Shown here: piece by piece, positions 56,801-63,440 of the stretch
How positions within the stretch are numbered: the stretch's first letter is position 1
Layout of the letters: every line of letters begins with the position of its first letter
Origin: Amphiura filiformis
Lineage: Eukaryota; Echinodermata; Ophiuroidea; Amphilepidida; Amphiuridae
DNA: 64,000 nt
Assembly: GCF_039555335.1 (NCBI RefSeq)
Contig: NC_092640.1
Span: 33,907,887-33,971,886, forward strand
Reading direction: 5' to 3'
Program-made: the position numbers and the translations under genes
Notes under the pieces: model-generated
Seen by the model: only the letters and a program-made list of their open reading frames with translations
Told to the model about the DNA's origin: nothing
Database searches by the model: none

Positions 56801-58385
56801 CTATTCTGATCCGAAAGGTTGGAGTGGTGGCCACGACCAAATATCATCACTGCGGCCAGTAAAAGAAGTAAGCTTGAATCACCAAGTTTTATTTACAAGA
56901 TAATAAGATATAGGCTACTAATGATAGATTAATCGTCATTTTATATGCCAAAATTATTAAATATTAAATTTGTGATTACTCATTACTCTCGCAAACCTTT
57001 CACCACAGATATTACAATAATGTGTTACCAAGTTGGTCAAGCTAGGTATTCGCAAAATCTATTATTTTATTCCAATAAAATGCCCGACTCCGATCCGATG
57101 CCGGCCTGTACTGCCGGCGAAAAGGACGGACCGTTCACAAATACTTGTTAGGGGGGTTGCTGATGCCAAATTATTTCATCGCAAAAAATTTTTGGGCCCA
57201 CCTTTTCAGACCTCAAAAATTTCAAGGGCCCCCTTTTGACATGAAAATTATGGGTCAACCCCAATAGAAAAGCATATAAACTCAATTTTCACAGGAAAAT
57301 TTGTGGTCATTTTTTTCAGGCCCCCCTTAGGAGGGTCAAACTTTTTAAGGGCCCCTTTTTGCATCAGGCCCCCTAACAAGTGTTTGTGAACGGTCCCTTA
57401 GGCCTAGAGAAAACTAATATTTTGTACACAGAAATAAAAATCCGCCTTTTGTCAGATCTTACAATGTTTGGCTAGAGTTGCAGCAAGTTGGTATGACCAA
57501 CATGAGTCACATCATTTCTGCGTATCGTCGCATTGTTTAAAGTTGTCCAGATACTAATACTCGACATTCTTCATGATCTTTGATCATTAGTCTAGCTTTC
57601 ATTTTGTCCTCGAGGTATAGTGGTATACAGAATTATTGCAACCCAATCGTGCATTCACTGACGATATCAACATCTCACTATTGCCCCTCCACTTTACTCT
57701 TTGCCATCCCCATTTTATCCCTGAAAATTTTCGGGGTGGGGTGGGGTTGTGTTTTCCCCCTGACTCCCCCTAGGCCCTGGCTAGTTACGCCCGTACCTCT
57801 CCACATGTTTCTATCACGTGTGAATAATGACGTTCACGTTCTAAAACCAACATCTTCATTTTCTCTTTTCAGCCTGCTTTCAAAACAGAAATCCTCAGTA
57901 TGACATTTGACATCGCTTCTGGCTTACTGAATTCCAAACCTGTCGCTCTTATTAATCTGTCTCAATCCAACGCAACCAGTCCTGATCAAGAGGCTTCATG
58001 GAGCACTACCCGCTCGCTCTCCACAACTAAAACCTACGAGTGGCACTGGGAAAACAGTACAACGATCGAAGCTTCGACTACCTTCCAGACCGGTGTTCCT
58101 TTCGTTGAGAGTGGACAGATCTCCTTGAGTGTCGCAAACACATTCGCTGTTGGAGAAAACAGAGGATCGCAGAACACCCAGTCAGATGCGTGGACATTTA
58201 ATTTACCGGCGAAAGTCAAAGCAAAGACCCTGCTTACAGTCCAGGTCATTATCCAGGAGGGAAAGATCGATGTGCCATTCAGGGCCGTATTGAAGAGAGG
58301 CACCAAGCGCTGGGAGGAAGGTGGCACATACAAGGGAACGCAGAGTTATAATCTGCACGTTGATTATAATGAAACGCCACTTTGA
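47813..58385 (+). CDS. Beta/gamma-crystallin domain fused to an aerolysin-like pore-forming module (six exons)
   Basis: Coding exons are 47,813-47,827, 48,787-48,908, 54,247-54,373, 55,342-55,487, 56,741-56,867 and 57,873-58,385, summing to 349 codons plus stop. Every intron is GT-AG and the phases agree (0, 2, 0, 2, 0). The N-terminal half holds two beta/gamma-crystallin domains (four Greek keys, each with Y-x4-(F/Y)-x-G). The C-terminal 170 residues resemble the aerolysin/ETX-MTX2 fold, rich in Ser/Thr with alternating polarity as in the membrane-inserting hairpin. The same two-part architecture is known in amphibian EP37/epidermal differentiation-specific protein and in the alpha subunit of Bombina beta-gamma-CAT, which form pores with a trefoil partner. 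No signal peptide is visible: the start MATAK runs directly into the first strand, so release may be non-classical. The ATG context AACCATGG is favourable. Function by analogy only: epithelial defence or vesicle handling. The frame is intact, with no sign of decay. Confidence 0.85.
47864..48301. mobile_element. Possible MITE in intron 1 with GGGGTAAGTGGGAC repeats
   Basis: TAGGGTAATTTGGGGGTAAG at the left is partly mirrored by CTTACCATTACCCTA at the right. GGGGTAAGTGGGAC occurs twice near 47,877-47,907 and its mirror GTCCCACTTACCCC near 47,963-47,976. The target duplication is unclear. Confidence 0.45.
48787..48908 (+). CDS. Exon 2: Greek key 1
   Basis: Acceptor TATGTTAG, donor GTAAGA. Contains the YADSNYEG signature of a crystallin Greek key and NDRISS, which fits the (N/D)(N/D)xx(S/T)S calcium-binding motif of microbial and invertebrate beta/gamma-crystallins. 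Ends in phase 2. Confidence 0.85.
48965..49154 (+). repeat. Intron 2 direct repeat, left copy
   Basis: About 185 bp (TTGCTAGATT, TATGCCCAGCTCAGAAATAA, ATTATTGTTTTCTGATATG, TATTCTTTGTTTAAAATAC) is repeated in the same direction at 50,324-50,504 with about 90% visible agreement. No frame is conserved. It may be an internal duplication of the intron or two copies of an unnamed repeat. Confidence 0.7.
49665..49998. mobile_element. 334-bp MITE with 8-bp target duplication (hAT-like)
   Basis: Ends ATGGAGGTAGTA and TACTACCTCCAT are mirrored, with further match over TACAACTCTGGCG / CGCCAAGGTTGTA. GATTGGAT is directly repeated at both flanks (49,657-49,664 and 49,999-50,006). An 8-bp duplication suggests hAT. 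No transposase. Confidence 0.7.
50324..50504 (+). repeat. Intron 2 direct repeat, right copy
   Basis: Partner of 48,965-49,154, 1.35 kb away. The intervening DNA contains the hAT-like MITE. Confidence 0.7.
50505..51286. other. Intron 2, unassigned
   Basis: No gene or complete element recognised. CCATGGTTACCATGG near 50,929-50,943 is a short perfect palindrome. Confidence 0.35.
51290..51642. mobile_element. 353-bp MITE, PIF/Harbinger-like, with an inner tandem repeat
   Basis: GGGCGCACCATTA at the left mirrors TAATGGTGCGTCCC at the right, and the inner GGGGGGGCATGGGAGTTT block is mirrored too. TAA is duplicated at 51,287-51,289 and 51,643-51,645. Inside, TTGCCCACTAGTGAGACGAA is repeated three to four times with A-runs (51,341-51,432). 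No coding capacity. Confidence 0.8.
51781..51830. repeat. (GAT)n/(GAC)n microsatellite
   Basis: About 50 bp of GATGAT and GACGAC triplets, intron 2. Confidence 0.9.
52197..52270 (+). other. tRNA-like segment in the left arm of the 2.35-kb element
   Basis: TTAGCTCAGTCGGTAGAGGG is an excellent A box and D-arm, and GGTTCGAATC is a perfect B box about 40 bases later. The anticodon arm is not a clean five-pair stem and the acceptor stem does not close, so a working tRNA is unlikely. It may be an internal RNA polymerase III promoter of SINE origin. Confidence 0.55.
53342..53612. mobile_element. C-rich MITE nested in the 2.35-kb element
   Basis: TATCATTTATTTCGGAAGGG and CCCTTCGAATAAAATGATA are mirrored, followed inward by GGTCCCAAATTTAC / GTATATTTGGGACC. 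The target duplication was not resolved. Confidence 0.6.
53925..54010 (-). other. tRNA-like segment in the right arm of the 2.35-kb element
   Basis: On the reverse strand GTGGCCCAGTGAGCAGATCA resembles an A box and GATGGTTCGAATCTC is a B box about 55 bases later. It is more diverged than the left-arm segment and points inward like it. Confidence 0.45.
54247..54373 (+). CDS. Exon 3: Greek key 2
   Basis: Acceptor TTTTTGGCAG, donor GTAGGA. YKDNNFSG is the Greek-key signature. HDELSS is a calcium-motif variant with His in the first position. The exon is 127 bp, as is exon 5, and ends in phase 0, closing the first crystallin domain. Confidence 0.85.
54463..54720. mobile_element. Probable MITE in intron 3
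   Basis: GGGGCCAGGGCCGTTTCGAC at the left; GGAACGTCCCTGAGTGGGGC at the right. GGGCGGCAAACGC and GCCGGCAAAATCC blocks form an imperfect mirror. Ends only partly match, so the limits are approximate. Confidence 0.45.
55342..55487 (+). CDS. Exon 4: Greek key 3
   Basis: Acceptor TTTCCATGCAG, donor GTAAGT. YGDSNYGG and NDETSS repeat the key 1 pattern, so keys 1/3 and 2/4 are the A and B types of a duplicated domain. It starts with a short interdomain linker (DHLSEPPN). Ends in phase 2, as exon 2 does. Confidence 0.85.
55522..55741. mobile_element. C-rich MITE fragment in intron 4
   Basis: A G-run, then CTTGCTCCCCCTC, CGGCATGCCAAAAAAT and ATGCCAAATTTTTGGGATCC. It is a member of the G-rich/C-rich GCCAAAA family seen at 13,764 and 18,005, here in reverse orientation. 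Confidence 0.45.
55742..56265. mobile_element. Diverged TTAA-family palindromic MITE in intron 4
   Basis: CACATCAGACATATCAAATTG and its mirror CAATTTGGTATGTCTGATGTG enclose the TTGAAGATATTGATTTTTCC / TGCATATCTTCA centre. It is older than the copies at 31,759-33,084, judged by many substitutions and a lost inner stretch. Confidence 0.65.
56441..56673. mobile_element. 233-bp TA-flanked MITE in intron 4
   Basis: CGGGGATGTGCCACG mirrors CGTGGCCCATCCCCG with TA at both flanks (56,439-56,440 and 56,674-56,675). Internal TTGGTATAT..ATGGGT blocks occur twice. It ends 67 bp before exon 5. Confidence 0.65.
56741..56867 (+). CDS. Exon 5: Greek key 4
   Basis: Acceptor ATTTCTACAG, donor GTAAGC. YEDYGYSG and HDQISS parallel exon 3, and the exon has the same length (127 bp) and phase. 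It closes the second crystallin domain. Confidence 0.85.
57128..57396. mobile_element. 269-bp MITE in intron 5
   Basis: GGACCGTTCACAAATACTTG mirrors CAAGTGTTTGTGAACGGTCC, continuing into TTAGGGGG...TGATGC / GCATCAGGCCCCCTAA. The interior has TTTTTGGGCCC and AAGGGCCCCTTTT blocks. The target duplication is not clear. Confidence 0.75.
57873..58385 (+). CDS. Exon 6: aerolysin-like pore-forming module
   Basis: Acceptor TTCTCTTTTCAG. One 171-codon exon (170 residues plus TGA at 58,383-58,385) holds the whole module, so the fusion joint coincides with a phase-0 intron. Long amphipathic beta segments with many Ser, Thr and Gln surround a central VPFVESGQISLS segment that could be the inserting hairpin. 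A basic loop LKRGTKRWEEGG lies near the C-terminus. This is more GC-rich than its surroundings, as expected for constrained coding DNA. Confidence 0.8.
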   Translation, partial: PAFKTEILSMTFDIASGLLNSKPVALINLSQSNATSPDQEASWSTTRSLSTTKTYEWHWENSTTIEASTTFQTGVPFVESGQISLSVANTFAVGENRGSQNTQSDAWTFNLPAKVKAKTLLTVQVIIQEGKIDVPFRAVLKRGTKRWEEGGTYKGTQSYNLHVDYNETPL

Positions 58386-58538
58386 ATACTATTATTAAAA
58401 AGTAAAAATGTATAGATTTGAGAGCATTTTTTGTTTTGTATTTTTCAATTAGAAAAATATCTACGCATTGTAGTTTTATGGTTTATTTCATTGTAAACAT
58501 GGTAACGCTACGATCAATGATCATCATATCCGAAATAT
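58386..58538 (+). other. Likely 3' untranslated region
   Basis: Follows the stop codon. ATTAAA near 58,394 is a weak polyadenylation-signal variant, and no AATAAA occurs before the inverted repeat. The transcript may therefore extend into, or end just before, the hairpin at 58,574. Confidence 0.35.
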
Positions 58539-58928
58539 TATTGAAGAGATTCATCAGGATCGTTCAAAGTCAAGTTAAATTATCAAGATTCTGGTAACAG
58601 ATCCAAGAAATTGAAGTACTCACTCGATATATTTCAGTTCCTATCAGGAACCTTGTTCACTCTGCAATGACTGTAAAAAGTGTTTCTAGTTGTCAGCAGA
58701 CCCAAGTGGCTGTGATGACGTCGCCACTTTTGTTGGTTGCTGACCAGATCATCTCACAACAGCAACCAACAAAAGTGGCGACGTCATCACAGCCACTTGG
58801 GTCTGCTGACAACTAGAAACACTTTTTACAGTCATTGCAGAGTGAACAAGGTTCCTGATAGGAACTGAAATATATCGAGTGAGTACTTCAATTTCTTGGA
58901 TCTGTTACCAGAATCTTGATAATTTAAC
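58539..58928. repeat. Perfect 169-bp inverted repeat with a 17-nt loop, flanked by 14-bp direct repeats
   Basis: The left arm 58,574-58,742 and right arm 58,760-58,928 are exact reverse complements by eye over all 169 positions, with loop 58,743-58,759. CATATCCGAAATAT is directly repeated at 58,525-58,538 and 58,928-58,941. The neighbouring repeat array suggests an ancestral unbroken site. The arms carry GTGATGACGTCGCCAC, a CRE-like centre. Perfect arms mean recent origin, active homogenisation or an artefact. Confidence 0.85.
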
Positions 58929-60320
58929 ATATCCGAAATATGTAATGTAAAGCAGGATATTCAACGTGACAGTCTTTCTTGCATTAAAAAGAATAAATAA
59001 AAGCACCTTAAAAGTAAACTTTTGATTGAGAAACGGTTTTATTGTTATCACAAACATGTAAGAGGTTGCGATTTTAAAACGTACGTATTGTACGCCCGTA
59101 TAGGTATTCAAAATCGCTCTCCTCTGACGGGATTTTGAATAGATATATACGGGCGTACGAATCGCAACCTACAATCAATGATTATCCAAAACATTTAAGG
59201 TGGCTGTATCGGCTACGGTGTCATGCTCAGAACTCCTTGAAAATGATATAGGATGTGTGTATTGATGAGAAAACCTTGCTTGCCAAGTTTTAATTTTTTC
59301 CAACAGAGCATTTTTGAGTTACGCAATTTTTTGTCATCTCAAAATCCCATTGAATTACTACAGGGAAGGGGTTTTGGCACTTTGCCAATTTCTCAAAATA
59401 GCACCATTAGGGTATTCAACATGGCAGCCTTTCTCGCGTTAAAAAAAATAAAAAAAACCTTAAAAGTAAACTTTCGATTTTTGGAGAAATATTTTTGTTG
59501 TTGCTATCACAAACATGCAAGAGAGGTTGCGATTTTCAAACGTTCGTATTGCACGGCCATATCTATTCAAAATCACTCTCCTATGACGGGATTTTGAAGA
59601 TTTTTGAATAGATATACGGGCGTACGAATCGCAACCTACAATCAATGATTATCCAAAACATGTAATGTAAAGTAGGGTATTCAACATGGCAGCCTTTCTC
59701 GCATTAAAAAAAAATTAAAAACCTTAAAAGTAAACTTTCGATTTTTGGAGAAACATTTTGTTGTTGCTATCACAAACATTGCGATTTTCAAACGTATACG
59801 TATTGTACGCCCATAATACACTGCAAATGTCTCAGAACACATCGGACGCGTTCGGGATTCATCTGCAGTGTTCAAGAGGAAAATCTTCTGATGACGATCT
59901 CATAATCAAGCTCAGATATCATGCCAAATTATTTAACTCTGTCCAAGTCATTGTGTGTTGAGGATTCTGTTTGTGCAAACAAATACTGGATAAAAAGTCC
60001 AGGGCCGGATTTACCATTTGGCCAAATGGGCTCAGGCCCAGGGCCCCCAATATTTGGGGCCCAAAACTTACAAAGACTTGCCATGATATCTGAGCTTGAT
60101 TATGAAATCGTCATCAGAAGATTTTCCTCTTGAACACTTCAGATGAATCCATAACGCCTCCGAGGTGTTCTGAGCAATTTGCAGTGTAGCTATATTCTCC
60201 TAGTGACGGGATTTTGAATAGATATACGGGCGTACGAATCGTAACCTCTCTAACTGTCTAATGTAAAACTAAGCATGCTGGATATTCAACATGACATACA
60301 CCGACATCGCCTGGTTAATA
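58929..60320. repeat. Array of about 250-bp repeats with internal palindromes
   Basis: Units start near 58,940, 59,406, 59,660 and, incomplete, 60,180. Each has ATTCAAC.TG.CAG, AAAAGTAAACTTT, TATCACAAACAT and a mirrored pair GCGATTTT..AACGT / TACGGGCGTACGAATCGCAA around GACGGGATTTTGAATAG. Frames such as 59,253-59,597 are made of this repeat. A further element is nested at 59,818-60,188. Confidence 0.7.
59818..60188. mobile_element. Palindromic insertion in the repeat array
   Basis: TACACTGCAAATGTCTCAGA...GATCTCATAATCAAGCTCAG (59,818-59,922) is mirrored by CTGAGCTTGATTATGAAATC...TTTGCAGTGTA (60,084-60,188). In the middle lies a GGGCC-rich block (60,001-60,075: AGGGCCGGATTTACC, GGCCCAGGGCCCCC) that looks like another insertion. 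Confidence 0.7.
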
Positions 60321-60861
60321 ATTACATTGTACAGCAGAGACACTAAAATGAATACCCGGGATCGATACACGTGAATGTGCTATGCACGATTTGATATTCA
60401 GACGATTAATGTTTGGATACCGGGGTAGAAAATGATGACTATCTCCCGTATTTTTTTTATACTAAAGAAGCCATATTTTTTTCCTTGCACTTGAACATAT
60501 GTGTTGAAAGGATATGATATTCGTTAGCTTGCGTATTGAGAAAGAAGCGTGCGTATTGAGCTCAAAACTGACAACAATTCTGATTTTATATGTGCCGAAC
60601 TATAGCGCAGCGTAGACTAGCTGCACTTACTCGTGGAGGCAGTCTAAAAGCAGATGACCCCATGGCGTATGATGCTCACTCACACACAGAGAGGTCAATT
60701 ACCAGGCTATTGTCAGTAGCCTTAGTCGGATGTCCCTCTGCTCAAAATGGCCATACGTGGCTGTGGATTCAACCTACCATGGCGATTTCTGCCATGAAGA
60801 TATCGGGGCGATGACACTCTGTGACAGCCTTTCTCACATTTTGAAAACTGAAAACAAAACT
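60321..60861. other. Unassigned, no supported gene
   Basis: Frames at 60,590-60,814 and 60,730-60,945 have no recognised domain and run into the following repeat. GAGAAAGAAGCGTGCGTATTGAG shows a short tandem duplication of GCGTATTGAG (60,531-60,560). Confidence 0.35.
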
Positions 60862-61205
60862 CAACTTAAAAGGGCATTTCGTGATCCACAGTTTCATCCC
60901 CTACTTTTCTCAAAAAAGGTTATACCACTGGAAATCTCAGGCTAACAAAAAACTTCTTGCAGATAAATATCGCCAAATTTGAATTACGGTCTATATGACA
61001 CCAGAACGAAATTACAACACTAGCATTATGGAGCTTTGTAATACACATAAATCCGGGGGGCACTTCAATTTGAAATGGATATAGGTGTAGGGCTGGCACT
61101 TTCGCACTAAGTCCACTTTTTCCAAATCCGCCCAGTCCAGTTATGCATGAATAATTATGTAAAGCATAAGGCATTGAGCATGAGGCTTTGGATTACAAAA
61201 TGCGT
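60862..61205. repeat. TTTCGTGATCC-family palindrome, reverse orientation, with an insertion
   Basis: AAAAGGGCATTTCGTGATCC at the left; GCTTTGGATTACAAAATGCG at the right. The order is the reverse of 20,835-21,182. A block of about 100 bp beginning CCGGGGGGCACTTCAATTTG (61,053) is absent from the other members, so it is a later insertion. Confidence 0.6.
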
Positions 61206-61249
61206 GTTAAGCAAGACTGTTATTTGACTCATCATAATTGAAACACCGA

Positions 61250-61620
61250 ATCCGGGGGGGCACTTAACACAAATGACCATACGGGTATACTTATGTTCCC
61301 CCTGAAAGATCCCCCTTTTTTGATTTCGCAGCTTCGAAAGACCCTTATATTTGAGCTCCGAAAGACCCTTGATTTTGATAATCTCAGCTCTAAAAGACCC
61401 CAACATTGTACATTCCTCATATTTCTGGTTTTTATTCAGGCGATTTCAACTAGAAAGACCCTTGATTTTGACTGTTTTTCAGCTCCAAAAGTCCTCATTT
61501 TTCTTGTTTTTAGCTCCAAAAGACCCCCTTTTACAGGTACGCCGTCAGCCCCAAAACCCATCACCTCAAAATTACGGGGGAACATACCCACCAAAATTTT
61601 TTGATGAGCCCCCCGGCACT
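61250..61620. repeat. Degenerate AGCTCCAAAAGACCC repeat block
   Basis: Starts CCGGGGGGGCACTTAACAC and holds six or more diverged copies of AGCTC.(G/A)AAAGACCC(T/C)T with spacers. Frames on both strands are a by-product of the repeat. The start resembles the 61,053 insertion, so both may be the same family. Confidence 0.55.
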
Positions 61621-61714
61621 GCATTTGTCGGAAACCCCCCATTTAGAGATAAATGAAGACATTTTAAATGTAAAAAATTAAAGCATTTGTACGATATCAA
61701 AATTTAAAGACAAC

Positions 61715-61890
61715 AACCATGTTTCGACTCGATGGGTCACATTAATTTTTTTTGACTTTATTGGTCATATTTTGACTTGATAGGTCACATTTTGACTTTA
61801 TGGGTCACATTTTGACTTGATGGGTCACATTTTGTCTTGATGAGTCAGATTTTGACTTGATGGGTCAGATTTTGACTTGATGGGTCAATT
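61715..61890. repeat. Minisatellite of TTTTGACTTGATGGGTCACA units
   Basis: About eight units of roughly 21 bp, with variants GGGTCAGA and GAGTCAGA. Confidence 0.85.
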
Positions 61891-62212
61891 AAATATATGG
61901 GTCAAAAGGATCCAGATTTGACTTTTTTTTTCAATTTTGACCAAAATTGTGGATATTTTAAGTATAAAAAACATTATAAGATCCTAATTTGAAAAAAGAT
62001 AACGTCACTGGAATTATGTATTCTTGGGGAAAAAGGGTGGGTCAGATTTTGACTTGATGGGTCAATTAAATATATGGGTCAAAAGGATCCAGATTTGACT
62101 TTTTTTTTTTCAATTTTGACCAAAATTGTGGATATTTTAAGTATAAAAACATTATAAGATCCTAATTTGACAAAGATAACGTCACTGGAATTATGTATTC
62201 TTGGGGAAAAGG
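61861..62212 (+). repeat. 178-bp tandem duplication
   Basis: 61,861-62,038 is repeated at 62,039-62,212 with only small run-length differences. The joint lies in the minisatellite motif TGGGTCAGATTTTGACTTGA, suggesting unequal exchange or slippage from it. Confidence 0.9.
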
Positions 62213-62219
62213 GGGCAAC

Positions 62220-62560
62220 TTAGATATGTTTTGTCCCGTATACAGCACCATAAGCAATGATAAGGTTCTACAAGTACAAAGAACCTCAAAATGTTCTATA
62301 AAGAACCTTAAAGATTTAAATAGGCATAGGGACTTTGCATGCAATTAATTAATTCAATGACTCATCGCAAAGAAAAGTGAAAAGCAGTGTGAACGTTTTA
62401 AAAGTTCTATAAAACCATTTTCTTGGCTAATGAACTTTTTTTGTCCACATACGGAACCCCCGTGGGTTCTTTTTTTAATTTTTATTATAAAAAAAAAAAA
62501 AAGGTTCTTTAGCTTAGAAAATGATTTTTTAGAACCAAAAAGGGTTAAGACTCCTTTTTA
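62220..62560. mobile_element. Diverged GGTTCT-family MITE
   Basis: GATAAGGTTCTACAAGTAC, AAAGAACCTTAAAGATTTAA, ACCATTTTCTTGGCTAA and AGAAAATGATTTTTTAG correspond to 39,390-39,560 and 39,830-39,850. Much of the second half is missing and a 14-bp A-run is present. Confidence 0.55.
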
Positions 62561-63289
62561 TTATACTATTCTTAACTTTGTAATGAGGGTGTATCAAAAT
62601 CAAAATGATTGGTACCCATCAGTATCCAGTGAACATGACCAAGAATGCCACATCAAAATAATGTACTAGGCCTTTTATACCCACCTTATTGTAGATTTTT
62701 GCTATAAAAGTGTAATAGTCATTTCAAAAGGATTTAATGTTAAATGTAGAAGAAGCAGGGGCGTAGCAAGAGCATCAGGGGCCCATGGACAAGGAGCAGT
62801 ACGGCCCTTTCAACCAGGACAGGATTTAGCCTACCTTATTGGGGCCCTGGGCCAGGCCAAAATTTGGAGGCCCGAACTCACGTGCCGAGGAAGGTATGTG
62901 CACTCAAGTCAGCTAGCAGTGGCCAAGTTTTGGTTTAACTAATGGGGACCAAGGGGGACTAACATATTTTGTTCAATTCAATTTCAGACTATTTTGGCCC
63001 CAGATCAACATACATTGTGGCCTGTACACCATCTGCGATAATCAACTTTTGAAAAGCACTCTAAACAAGGATTTAACACGATACCCTAAACAGGTAACAC
63101 GCGCCTGTTTTCAAACCCTAAACAGGGGATTTTATTCCTTGCATCAAATTTCATACCCTAAATTTCATTTCCGCGTATTAGCCATTACAATTTTGTACCC
63201 TTTTTTCCGATTTTTCATGTTTTTGACACCCTAAACACGATACGCGCGTATTGTGCCTACTAGACTCTTCCGTAGTCCACTAATTGCCA
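62561..63289. other. Non-coding, repeat fragments
   Basis: AGGGGCGTAGCAAGAGCATC...GGGGCCCTGGGCCAGGCC (62,757-62,870) resembles the GGGCC-rich block at 60,001-60,075. CCCTAAACAGG and CCCTAAA blocks repeat at 63,080-63,240. No gene. Confidence 0.4.
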
Positions 63290-63440
63290 ACTGCATACTC
63301 TGGCTATTGCATTTAAGCTTAGAACTCTGATTCAATTAATTTGAGCACAAAATTGATAGAATTTCACATCTGATCTTTTCAGTCACCGTACTCTCTCTGT
63401 TTGTTATTTACTCCCAAGTGGCACTGACTTTGGATTGCGG
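63290..63440 (+). repeat. Diverged third copy of part of the 11-kb segment
   Basis: GCATACTCTGGCTATTGCAT, then AATTTCACATCTGATCTTTTCAG-type sequence and CACCGTACTCTCTCTGTTTG, match 26,003-26,130 and 37,378-37,505 with clear divergence. It is therefore a dispersed repeat, not part of the contig overlap. Confidence 0.6.

Noticed and set aside
58034..58333. 99-codon reverse-strand frame inside exon 6
   Set aside because: Shadow of the real plus-strand exon, which has splice sites, phase agreement and family resemblance.
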